Origin: a virus
Direction: 5' to 3' (one strand)
Virus record (IMG/VR): IMGVR_UViG_3300015202_000003
Span: 62,001-126,000 of that record
DNA: 64,000 bases
Shown here: piece after piece, positions 56,597 through 64,000 of the stretch
Numbering within the stretch: position 1 is the first letter of the stretch
How the letters are laid out: the number at the start of each line of letters is the position of its first letter
Notes under the pieces: generated by a model
The model's input: only the letters and a program-made list of their open reading frames with translations
What the model was told of the DNA's origin: nothing
Databases searched by the model: none
Position numbers and translations under genes: made by a program

Positions 56597-56869
56597 ATGG
56601 AAAATTTTAATCCTGATAAAAAAGAAGCTGACTGGATAAAAAGTAAAGATTCAGCTATAAAATTAACCTTGCCTCAGAAAGAAACTTTAAATTACAAGAA
56701 ATTATCAATTTTAATTAACACTTTTTCTGGGGAAGAAAGAGATTATGTTGATTCTTACATTAATTGTTTAAAAAAATCTGAGGATACATCTTCAATTAAA
56801 ACGTCTTTGTCTCAAAACGACAGACATAAAGTTGAAAAGGCATTTAACCCTTATTTAATTTCATGTTAG
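56597..56869 (+). CDS. Small protein of unknown function in the ART cluster
   Basis: 90 residues, soluble, Lys/Ser-rich and probably helical (NYKKLSILINTFSGEERDYV). It overlaps the next gene by 7 bases. Could be a partner or inhibitor of a neighbouring ART (speculative). Confidence 0.5.
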   Translation: MENFNPDKKEADWIKSKDSAIKLTLPQKETLNYKKLSILINTFSGEERDYVDSYINCLKKSEDTSSIKTSLSQNDRHKVEKAFNPYLISC

Positions 56870-57855
56870 TTTTCAATTTTAAATCTGTCCCTGTATTAGA
56901 GGGAATTAGAAATTCGGATTTGTTTTTATTAAATGAAGGGAAGAATGTTTTTGATTGTCGTCATATTGAACAGCCGGATGCGAAAAACTCTCGTTTTTTT
57001 AAAGGAGAATCTGTTTACGATTATATATCTCCTACAGAAGGTTTTTATTGGGATTATTATAAGGGGGACTTGATACTGTCTTCTACTTCCAATTTTTTTT
57101 ATTCTTCTGAAGTGGCAGGAATTGTCCAAAAAGAAGACAGAGCTAAAATTTCTAAGTTGTGGAATAATTTGGGTGGTAAGGTTGTTTTTCAACAAAAAAC
57201 TATTGTTTTTAACAAAGATAATTACGGAAATGGTAAATTAAGACAAAAGCAAGTTTATGACATAAAAGAGTTAAAAAAGGCTTTAAAAGATTTGTTTGTT
57301 TTTGGACTTACAAAAGATTTTAAAATTAAGGGTTTGGATAGTTTTCAGGTTGGGAAAACTGTGAAAGATGCTTTATCTTTAAAAGACCCTACTGATGAAA
57401 TTTTAAAATTAAATCAAAACTTAATTTTTTATCACGGGACTTCTTTTTTACGATGGGAAGATATAAAACATGAAGGTTTAAAACCAAATCAAACAGGAGA
57501 TTGTTATGCTGATTTAATTCCTAATTATTCAGATCTCAACATTTATTTGTCTTTTTCTCCTAAAGCATCTGAGTTTTACGCCAAGAGACAGGCTAAGAAA
57601 GATGAAACCGATGGTGTTGTTTTAAGAATAGAAGGAGTAGATACAGCTAAAATTTTAGCTGATGATGGTTCGTTATATCCTCCAGAATATTTAAATAAAA
57701 CCTTTCAAGAAATTGAAAAAATAGCTTCCTCTTCAAGAAAAATGGTTTGGTCTGGAAGAAAAAAGGGGGAGTTTGCTTATAGAGGAATAATTTTACCTTC
57801 CCACATTTCTTTGTTCAAAACAATTAAAGTTTCTTTTTCTTCTGTAATTGGGTAG
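56863..57855 (+). CDS. PARP/Tpt1-like ART-fold protein on the shared module
   Basis: 330 residues. N-terminal MLVFNFKSVPVLEGIR motif, then a ~150-residue module (YTEGF-like PTEGFYWDYYKG and IKELKKALKDLFVFGL) also present in the gene at 58296. The C-terminal domain (about 185-330) has FYHGTSFLRWEDIKHEGLKP (His191), IYLSFSPKASEFYAKR (Tyr228) and GEFAYRGII (Glu303), an H-Y-E pattern like PARP or Tpt1 proteins. May use NAD to modify protein or nucleic acid. Confidence 0.75.
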   Translation: MLVFNFKSVPVLEGIRNSDLFLLNEGKNVFDCRHIEQPDAKNSRFFKGESVYDYISPTEGFYWDYYKGDLILSSTSNFFYSSEVAGIVQKEDRAKISKLWNNLGGKVVFQQKTIVFNKDNYGNGKLRQKQVYDIKELKKALKDLFVFGLTKDFKIKGLDSFQVGKTVKDALSLKDPTDEILKLNQNLIFYHGTSFLRWEDIKHEGLKPNQTGDCYADLIPNYSDLNIYLSFSPKASEFYAKRQAKKDETDGVVLRIEGVDTAKILADDGSLYPPEYLNKTFQEIEKIASSSRKMVWSGRKKGEFAYRGIILPSHISLFKTIKVSFSSVIG

Positions 57856-57895
57856 TTATAGTTTTTATTTAATTTTGAATAAAGGTTAAATAGAA

Positions 57896-58288
57896 ATGCA
57901 AGTATTTAATTCAAAAAACATTCCTCTTATAGAGGGCATAAGAAAACCTAAAAATTTAAATTTAGAAGAATTAAATGAATTTTTAGGTTTTGGCCCAAAA
58001 GAACCTAAGGATTTTAAAAGTGCCAAGGGAGAGTGGATTACGCAGAAACAAGAAAAAACAGAGAGGGAAAAAATCTACGCTTTATATTTACATATAAAAA
58101 ACAAAAGATTAAAACAAGTAAATAAAGATTCTGAGTTAAACTGTCAAATTCCCGATTCTTTTACGAATAAGTCTTTGCCTGAAATTTATAAAATAATTCA
58201 ATCTATTCTTGTAGACATTAACAGTCACAGATCGGCTACCCAAACTCTTTTAAATTCAAAAGGTAAAGTTTCTTTTTCTACGGCTTAA
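57896..58288 (+). CDS. Orphan copy of the ART-cluster N-terminal module
   Basis: 130 residues: MQVFNSKNIPLIEGIR motif and GEWITQKQEKTEREKIYALY, parallel to the first ~100 residues of the gene at 55304, but no ART domain. Could be a decoy, an assembly partner or what remains after loss of an effector domain. Confidence 0.65.
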   Translation: MQVFNSKNIPLIEGIRKPKNLNLEELNEFLGFGPKEPKDFKSAKGEWITQKQEKTEREKIYALYLHIKNKRLKQVNKDSELNCQIPDSFTNKSLPEIYKIIQSILVDINSHRSATQTLLNSKGKVSFSTA

Positions 58289-58295
58289 AATAAAA

Positions 58296-59282
58296 ATGAC
58301 AACGGAAATAACCCCAGAACAAATTAAAGGAAGTCCAATGGTAATTTGTGTTCCAATTGGTAAGCCTAACCCGATAGGTTATAGGGCTAATATTTTGATA
58401 GATGGTTTAAATATAGCTACAAAATCGGAACACAAATTAATTTTAAATTTTAACAAGTCTATTTTTGGAGATTGTTCTTCTTACACAGACCCCAGAGAAT
58501 TAATATGTAAACAGGGAGGTGTGGCAATTCAAGTTTTCGGCCCATTGGCTAATGTTACGATTCCTTCTCCGACTTCTTTTTATTTTAATTTGTTTCAAGA
58601 ATGGTTTAAATGGAACAAATCTAATTTAGAAGCTACAGAAGTCACAGTTTTTATTTTAAACAAGAAAATTTATTTTAGTGTTCCCGTTTCCGAGCCAGAC
58701 TGGTTTGAATATTACAAAGAAAATAGACACTTGCAAGAATCTAATAAAAACAATAACAAAAATATTACAGTATTTAATTCTAAATCAAAACCAAATTTAA
58801 AAGGTTTACGAGAATCAAATTTAATTTGGGAGAACGGAGATTTCAACAAGTTAATTAAAACAGTGGAAGATAAGAGAGTTAAGGTTCCAACGAAAGAATC
58901 TTCAAAAAATTTAATTTCTTACACAGAAGGGTTTAATTTTTCTTATGATTTAAAATTAAAAAAACTTAATTTAGACTCTTCTCCAAAACCTTCTCCTTCT
59001 GCCGAAGATGCTTTAATTAGTGGACAAGTTAGTTTGAAAAATGAAACTTTAAAAATAAGCGAATTTATTCATAGACAACTCGCTCCTTTAAAATCAAATC
59101 AAAAAACAGGTATAGGAACTTCTATGACAAATCAGAAGTTAATCTACGAACCTTCTGATTTAGAAACTTTTAAAAGTTTATTAAAAGCATTAGAAGAATA
59201 CGGTTTAAAACCAAATTTCTCTGTAAGTGGTTTATCTCATAGTTACCCGAAAACTGTAGAACATATTTTAGAATTGGATTAG
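58296..59282 (+). CDS. Modular protein sharing the ART-cluster motif, no catalytic domain visible
   Basis: 328 residues. The first ~145 residues form a separate domain (VICVPIGKPNPIGYRANILI onward). Then the motif ITVFNSKSKPNLKGLR (157-172) and a module matching the one in the gene at 56863 (SYTEGFNFSYDLKLKKLNLD, FKSLLKALEEYGLKPNFSVS and YPKTVEHILELD). It is directly upstream of terL. Confidence 0.65.
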   Translation: MTTEITPEQIKGSPMVICVPIGKPNPIGYRANILIDGLNIATKSEHKLILNFNKSIFGDCSSYTDPRELICKQGGVAIQVFGPLANVTIPSPTSFYFNLFQEWFKWNKSNLEATEVTVFILNKKIYFSVPVSEPDWFEYYKENRHLQESNKNNNKNITVFNSKSKPNLKGLRESNLIWENGDFNKLIKTVEDKRVKVPTKESSKNLISYTEGFNFSYDLKLKKLNLDSSPKPSPSAEDALISGQVSLKNETLKISEFIHRQLAPLKSNQKTGIGTSMTNQKLIYEPSDLETFKSLLKALEEYGLKPNFSVSGLSHSYPKTVEHILELD

Positions 59283-59309
59283 GGGGAATAAAAAACTAAG
59301 TTAATTTAT

Positions 59310-59345
59310 AAGAAAACTTTTAATTTTAGAATTAAAAGTTTTCTT
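59310..59345 (+). terminator. Strong intrinsic terminator after the ART cluster
   Basis: AAGAAAACTTTTAATT pairs perfectly with AATTAAAAGTTTTCTT (16 bp) across TTAG. Confidence 0.9.
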
Positions 59346-59403
59346 TTTTATGTTTTTTAGTTAAAATTTAATTGTTATAGAGTGTTGGAAAATAAGTAAA
59401 ATT

Positions 59404-59430
59404 TAATAAGAGTCTTCGCTCTTTTTATTT
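59404..59430 (+). terminator. Second hairpin with a TCTTCG loop
   Basis: AATAAGAG-TCTTCG-CTCTTTTTATT. Part of a set of three hairpins between the ART cluster and terL. Confidence 0.7.
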
Positions 59431-59455
59431 TTATAGTGGGGGAGAGTAGAAGCTA

Positions 59456-59487
59456 AAATAAGAAGAATCTTCGTTCTTTATATTTTT
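59456..59487 (+). terminator. Third hairpin with the GAATCTTCGTTC loop before terL
   Basis: AAAATAAGAAGAATCTTCGT followed by TCTTTATATTTTT forms a weaker hairpin that ends 7 bases before the terL start, so it may attenuate terL. Confidence 0.6.
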
Positions 59488-59494
59488 AATTCAA

Positions 59495-62400
59495 ATGCCT
59501 AAAAAAATTATTACACCGGAAGACTCTGATTTCTTTGCAGAATCCGAAAAACAAAAAAGTGTTTTCGATGATTTTACGTTACAAGAAAGAAATTTATTTC
59601 AATCTCTTTTAAGTTCTGCTTTGAAGATAAAGGGGGTAGATAGTGAAGCTAAACAAATAAGGGAAATTGTTCCTATTGAAAAATGGTTGGAGTCAGAGTA
59701 TTATCTTGGCCCTGACGGATGTAGAATTTATGATTTTTGGAAACAGTTTATAGTGGACATTTTTAACAGTCCCACTTACATCAATGAAATAATTATTGAC
59801 GGGTCAATCGGCTGCTTAAAAGAAAACACCCGCGTCCCTACTTCCATCGGAAATTTAACTTTAAAAGATTTAGATTTAAAATGGAAACAAGGGGAAAGAT
59901 TCCAAGTTTTGTCAGAAGAAGGTTTTAAAGATGTTTTAGCTGTTTACGACAATGGGGAGAGCGAAACTGTTAGGATAAAAACTAAGCAGGGCAGAGAAGT
60001 TGAGGGAACTCCTAATCATAAATTTAGAGTTGTTGAATTAAACGAAGAAACGCAAAGACCAGAAATTAAATGGAAACGTTTTGATGAATTAAAAGAAGGT
60101 GACATTTTCACAATGACCCGAAAAGAAACTCCTTTTGGTTCTAATTCAATAGGAAAAGATTACGCTTATTTGTTAGGTGCAATGTCGGGAGATGGTGGTA
60201 TTTGTTTATCTTCGAGAAAAAATAAAGAAGACAAGGAAAGGGTTATCCCTTGGATTTTAGTTGATCCTAAAGAAAGTAATTCTGATTATATTAGAGAAAC
60301 CTTTAAGAAGGAGTTTGTTAGCTCTTATTCTACTATCAGTCGTCTTACGGAGAAGCATCAATGGCAAGAGTATATTAGAGGCCCGATTAACAGGGGGAAG
60401 TGCGAATATCTTTTATCTGAAGGATTTGGAACTTGTTCAGGTGATAAAAGAGTTCCCAATTTTATTTTCTCTTTAAATAAAATTGAAGTTGGAAGTTACC
60501 TTCGTGGATTGTTTGATACGGACGGGACAATTGGAAAAGACAATTTAAAAGAAGATGGGAGGGGTAATTATTCAATAGAATTGACATTGAAAAATAAAGA
60601 GATGATTTATGATGTTTCTTTTCTTCTTTCAATGTTCGGTATTAATTATAAAATAACTGATAAGAAATTTAATCAAAGAAGTTCTGTAACAGGGGAGCTA
60701 TTTTATGCTACTCGTCTAATTATAGTTGGGAAAGACTCTTACCGTTTATTTCATAAACATATAGGTTTTAATCTTTCTTATAAAAAAGACAGGTTAGAAG
60801 GATACGTTTCTTTACCAGTTCATAGAAACGAACGTATTAATGTTCCTTACGGCGTGGAGGAGTTAAAAATTGTTTTAGATTATAAGTCAATTAATAACCG
60901 TTCAAAAGTAAAGTCTTTGTTCGGATGGTTGTGGCAGCCTAATGTAACGTATGAAACCCTGAAAAAATTAAATGAACTATTTCCGGAGCAAATTTCTAAT
61001 TCTTCTTATTTAACTTGGATTTTAAAACACGATTGTTTTTTTGATGCCGTTGTTTCTGTTGAAAAAAGTTTTTGTTATTGTAGAGATTTAACAGTTAGAG
61101 AGTCACATACTTACTCTTTTCAAAATTTTCAGGGAAAAAATACAGGTAAGTCCAGTGTTTCGGATTTTATTGTTTTAAGAAAATTGTATGAGCTAAGTTG
61201 CTACACAAATATCCAAGCTAAATTTAATTTGATGAGGTCAAAACTCATTATGTTTTTTTATTTTTCTGTAACTAAATCACAGGCAGAAATTACGGGTTAT
61301 GGAAGTTTAAAAAATTTAGTTGACAGCATTGAATATTTTGAAAAAGAGTTTCCTCGAAATAAAAGATTTGATAAATGGTTGCTTTGGCCTCAAGAGAACA
61401 TTGCTATTATGTATGGTTCAAATTCAGATCACTGCATAGGCCTCAGTCTTCTTTTGTCCGTCATGGACGAAGCAAACTTCATGGGCAGAGAAGGCGATTT
61501 TGAACGGTCTTCTAACGGTCAACTGTCTAAAGCATCTAATTTATATGAAAAAACACGTCAACGCGCCCAGTCTCGTTTCTCTCCCAATGGTTTTGACCAG
61601 TCTTTTTCTCTTTTAGTTTCTTCTTCTACTCACGAAAGCTCTTTTACGGAAGAAAGAAAAAGAAAAAGTTTGGGTAAGAGCAACATTCTTTCGGTTACGG
61701 CTCGTTTGTGGGATGTTAAGCCTAAAGATTATCCTAAACCTAAATTTTGGGTGTGTGTTGGTAATCATTTAATAGACCCTTTTATTTGCGATACAATTTC
61801 TGACCTGAATCAATTTCTACAATCTTGTCAAGTTTCTTCTTTACCTTTAGAAGCAGATTTAAATTGGCAGGTGGAAAATAATCCAGATGTAGCGCCTTAC
61901 AGGTCTTTATTTCAACACATACCGGGAGATTTTAGAGATAGGTTTGAATCTAATATTGTTTCTTCTCTCCAAAATATAGCTGGTGTTTCAGTTGCTCCGA
62001 TTGGAAAATTGTTTACGGCGCGTCCTATTTTAGTAAAGGCTTATCAACATGGTGAAAGTTTAAATTTGGAACATCCTTTTACTAAAAGTGAAATTGTAAT
62101 TTCGACTCACGATGATGTTAGGTTAGAACATTTTTGGAGACAGGATTTCGAGTTTAAAAATATATCGGCACCTCGTTACATACATATAGATCAAAGCTTT
62201 GGGTCTTCTGACAATAACGGCGACTGCGGCGGAATTTCGCAGGTTTACATTGACAGGTTTGAAGAGAAAAACGGTCTTTTAAAACCTGTTTTTTGTGTGG
62301 ATTATATGCTTCAAATTAACCCTCCAAGACTGCCTCAAAAACTTTCTATTTCAAAAGTAAGAGATTTTGTTTTTTGGTTACAAGACAACAAAAATATAAA

Positions 62401-64000
62401 TTTTGGATTCATTTCTTATGACGGCGCGGGTTCTGCGGAATCTCTTCAAACTATTTCAGAGAGGGGAATACCTTGTAAGTTGTTATCTGTTGATAGAAGC
62501 GATGATGCGTATACTTCTCTTGTGAACATAATTTTCGAGGAAAGGCTTTACTCTTATTTTTACGAGCCTTTTGAAAATAACTTTTTAAATTTAATACACG
62601 ACAGAGCCAACAGAAAAGTAGATCATCCAAAAAGTTGTTTTGTTGCCGACACAAAAATAAAATTGTTAGACGGCACATATCCAACAATTAAAGAGTTGTC
62701 TGATAGAACATTAGAAGACCCCAACTATGAATTTTGGGTTTATTCTTCTCTGCCAGATGGAACACCCGTTCCCGGAAAAGCACGTCGCGCTCGATTAACT
62801 TCATTAAACCGAGAAATAGTTGAAGTCAAATTGGACAACGGCGAAACAATCAGATGCACTCCTGACCACAGGTTTCTTCTACGAAACGGAGAGTATAGAG
62901 AAGCTGAGTTTTTAACAACGGGAGATTCTTTAATGCCTTTGTATTGGGCTTTTAAGAGTCGTTTGAAAAAAAGAGAGTGTGAAAAAGAAGACGGATATGA
63001 AAGAATAAAAAATAATAAAACAGGTCAGTGGTGTTTAACTCATTCTTGGGTCAGTCGGTTTTTTGATTTTGGCGTGGTGTGGAAAAGTGGTAACGTTATA
63101 CATCACGTTGATTATAACAAGAAGAACAATATTCCCGAAAATTTACAGCTATTAACTAACAGCGAACACATGAAAATTCATGCTCTTTCTGAAGCTATAG
63201 CTAAAATGAAAATTTCTCTTAAAAAGTATTTTGAGGAAAACCCAAGCTCTGCTAAAGAAAGAAGGAAGGGCTATGTTCCTCAACATCTGATTGATTTTTT
63301 GAAAACGGAAGAAGGGATAAATCAGTCCGGAAAAAAAATCGAAAAAGTGAACGAAGTTTATTGGAAATCTGAAGAAGGTGTTTTAAAAAGAAATCAGATT
63401 CGTAAAGAGCTTACTGAAAAGGGCTATACAGAAGTCCTTGAGAAAAACAATTTAAAATTTGAACATACTCAAAAAGAAAAATCAAAGCCCTGTTTGGACT
63501 ATGTTCTTTGTTCTGGTCATGCGAAGTATTTACTTGGGGGCAGAAAAAGTTCGTGGGTTAGAAGGTTTGAACAGTGGGACATAAACCTTCAAGAAAACTA
63601 TAAACGAGTGAAAGAATTATCCGAAAATTCAATAGAGGAAGCTGTTGAGAAAACGGGTTTGAAAGATGTAAGGCATTTAAAAATCTATCTCAACAAATGT
63701 AAAAACACACACAATCACAAAGTAATTTCTGTTAAATTTTTAGGGGAGAAAGAAGATGTTTACGACATAGAAGTTCCTGAATATCACAACTTCGCATTAG
63801 CATCGGGGATTTTCGTTCACAATAGTAAAAAAGATGTGAGTGATTCTCTGGCGGGGGCTATTTATTCTGCTATTAAAAACTCTTCTAATTCCAACATTCA
63901 AAGATACGATCCTAATTTATTAATTTTATCTAACAATAATTCAGAAGAAGATGAAGACAGTAGTTATAAAGATTTCGGTTTCAATTTAAATTCAAGTAAT
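59495..64000 (+). CDS. terL: Terminase large subunit with two inteins (runs off the window)
   Basis: The frame from the ATG at 59495 stays open to the last base (over 1,500 codons). Extein features: IIIDGSIG|TGKSS is the Walker A loop, LLLSVMDEANFMG Walker B, YIHIDQSFG the first nuclease aspartate, and DHPKS|SKKDVSDSLAGAIY the last nuclease motif. TerL packages DNA into the head using its ATPase and cuts the concatemer with its RNase H-like nuclease. The first intein splits the P-loop, the second the nuclease site; both must be removed for activity. Three hairpins precede the gene. Confidence 0.93.
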   Translation, partial: MPKKIITPEDSDFFAESEKQKSVFDDFTLQERNLFQSLLSSALKIKGVDSEAKQIREIVPIEKWLESEYYLGPDGCRIYDFWKQFIVDIFNSPTYINEIIIDGSIGCLKENTRVPTSIGNLTLKDLDLKWKQGERFQVLSEEGFKDVLAVYDNGESETVRIKTKQGREVEGTPNHKFRVVELNEETQRPEIKWKRFDELKEGDIFTMTRKETPFGSNSIGKDYAYLLGAMSGDGGICLSSRKNKEDKERVIPWILVDPKESNSDYIRETFKKEFVSSYSTISRLTEKHQWQEYIRGPINRGKCEYLLSEGFGTCSGDKRVPNFIFSLNKIEVGSYLRGLFDTDGTIGKDNLKEDGRGNYSIELTLKNKEMIYDVSFLLSMFGINYKITDKKFNQRSSVTGELFYATRLIIVGKDSYRLFHKHIGFNLSYKKDRLEGYVSLPVHRNERINVPYGVEELKIVLDYKSINNRSKVKSLFGWLWQPNVTYETLKKLNELFPEQISNSSYLTWILKHDCFFDAVVSVEKSFCYCRDLTVRESHTYSFQNFQGKNTGKSSVSDFIVLRKLYELSCYTNIQAKFNLMRSKLIMFFYFSVTKSQAEITGYGSLKNLVDSIEYFEKEFPRNKRFDKWLLWPQENIAIMYGSNSDHCIGLSLLLSVMDEANFMGREGDFERSSNGQLSKASNLYEKTRQRAQSRFSPNGFDQSFSLLVSSSTHESSFTEERKRKSLGKSNILSVTARLWDVKPKDYPKPKFWVCVGNHLIDPFICDTISDLNQFLQSCQVSSLPLEADLNWQVENNPDVAPYRSLFQHIPGDFRDRFESNIVSSLQNIAGVSVAPIGKLFTARPILVKAYQHGESLNLEHPFTKSEIVISTHDDVRLEHFWRQDFEFKNISAPRYIHIDQSFGSSDNNGDCGGISQVYIDRFEEKNGLLKPVFCVDYMLQINPPRLPQKLSISKVRDFVFWLQDNKNINFGFISYDGAGSAESLQTISERGIPCKLLSVDRSDDAYTSLVNIIFEERLYSYFYEPFENNFLNLIHDRANRKVDHPKSCFVADTKIKLLDGTYPTIKELSDRTLEDPNYEFWVYSSLPDGTPVPGKARRARLTSLNREIVEVKLDNGETIRCTPDHRFLLRNGEYREAEFLTTGDSLMPLYWAFKSRLKKRECEKEDGYERIKNNKTGQWCLTHSWVSRFFDFGVVWKSGNVIHHVDYNKKNNIPENLQLLTNSEHMKIHALSEAIAKMKISLKKYFEENPSSAKERRKGYVPQHLIDFLKTEEGINQSGKKIEKVNEVYWKSEEGVLKRNQIRKELTEKGYTEVLEKNNLKFEHTQKEKSKPCLDYVLCSGHAKYLLGGRKSSWVRRFEQWDINLQENYKRVKELSENSIEEAVEKTGLKDVRHLKIYLNKCKNTHNHKVISVKFLGEKEDVYDIEVPEYHNFALASGIFVHNSKKDVSDSLAGAIYSAIKNSSNSNIQRYDPNLLILSNNNSEEDEDSSYKDFGFNLNSSN
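59813..61141 (+). other. Intein 1 of TerL (LAGLIDADG type) inside the Walker A loop
   Basis: 443 residues. Starts CLKENTRVPTSIG, block B EGTPNHKFRV, LAGLIDADG helices LLGAMSGDGG and LRGLFDTDGT, ends SFQNFQGKN before Thr. The residue before the last Asn is Lys instead of the usual His. Both LAGLIDADG copies retain an acidic residue, so the homing nuclease may be active. Confidence 0.9.
62636..63823 (+). other. Intein 2 of TerL (HNH type) in the nuclease domain
   Basis: 396 residues. Starts CFVADTKIKLLDG, block B CTPDHRFLL, an HNH nuclease (VIHHVDYNKKNNIPENLQLL), and ends YHNFALASGIFVHN before Ser. Inserted between DHPKS and SKKDVSDSLAG. Confidence 0.9.

Noticed and set aside
59495-62636. Separate small genes in the terL region (for example 60261-60476 or the - strand 62451-62687)
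   Set aside because: These are other-frame shadows of the continuous terL-intein reading frame.

Overview
The window reads as part of a large, AT-rich double-stranded DNA phage genome (or a phage-like prophage). It carries a large terminase subunit, a RecA-family recombinase, a Rad50/SbcC-Mre11/SbcD pair, Holliday-junction enzymes, a sigma-like factor, nucleotide-metabolism genes (class II ribonucleotide reductase, ThyX, Nudix), DNA adenine methylase, lytic-type enzymes and many small unknown proteins. Almost everything lies on the + strand in tightly packed runs. These runs are broken by intrinsic terminators and by extended -10 type promoters (consensus TGTTAnAcT). Most starts are preceded by A/T-rich leaders rather than a Shine-Dalgarno sequence, which would fit a Bacteroidota-like or similar host, but the host cannot be fixed from this sequence.

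Layout. 0-7.2 kb: a 28-bp tandem repeat, small membrane proteins, an endonuclease VII-like gene, and two paralogous fibronectin-III surface proteins. 7.2-14.2 kb: OB-HD exoribonuclease (YhaM type), metallopeptidase-like proteins, Nudix hydrolase, adenine methylase. 14.5-20.2 kb: nrdJ, an Arc-like repressor, two homing-type endonucleases, and an active/inactive pair of RuvC-like resolvases. 20.2-28.6 kb: recA, a Rad50/SbcC ATPase split in two at its zinc hook with two small genes between the halves, and two tandem GH46 chitosanase-like genes. 28.6-38.2 kb: thyX with two inteins, RNA ligase, the SbcD-like nuclease, many small unknowns. 38.2-50.5 kb: accessory stretch with decayed ends of IS200/IS605-type elements, one apparently intact tnpB element, a GC-richer imported block, an RlpA-like protein and an odd tRNA-like structure. 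50.4-53.1 kb: TOPRIM primase-like protein and sigma-like factor. 53.3-59.3 kb: a modular cluster of ADP-ribosyltransferase (ART) proteins with a 2H phosphoesterase. 59.5 kb to the end: terL with two inteins, still open at the window edge.

How the genes work together. Replication and recombination are served by RecA, the split SbcC plus SbcD, RuvC-like and endonuclease VII-like resolvases, and a TOPRIM protein. dNTP supply comes from NrdJ and ThyX. Late transcription may use the sigma-like protein. Lysis or cell-wall work may use the GH46 and RlpA-like proteins. Host takeover or counter-defence may use the ART set, the 2H phosphoesterase, the RNA ligase and the methylase.

The most unusual content is the ART cluster. 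Three different ART domains, and proteins lacking any visible ART, share a short motif (hydrophobic-x-F-x-S/F-K-x-x-P-x-x-x-G-hydrophobic-R) and longer modules. This looks like a mix-and-match family of phage effector proteins built on a common module. Mobile DNA is dense: four inteins in two essential genes, several free-standing endonucleases, one tnpB element and at least five decayed element ends.
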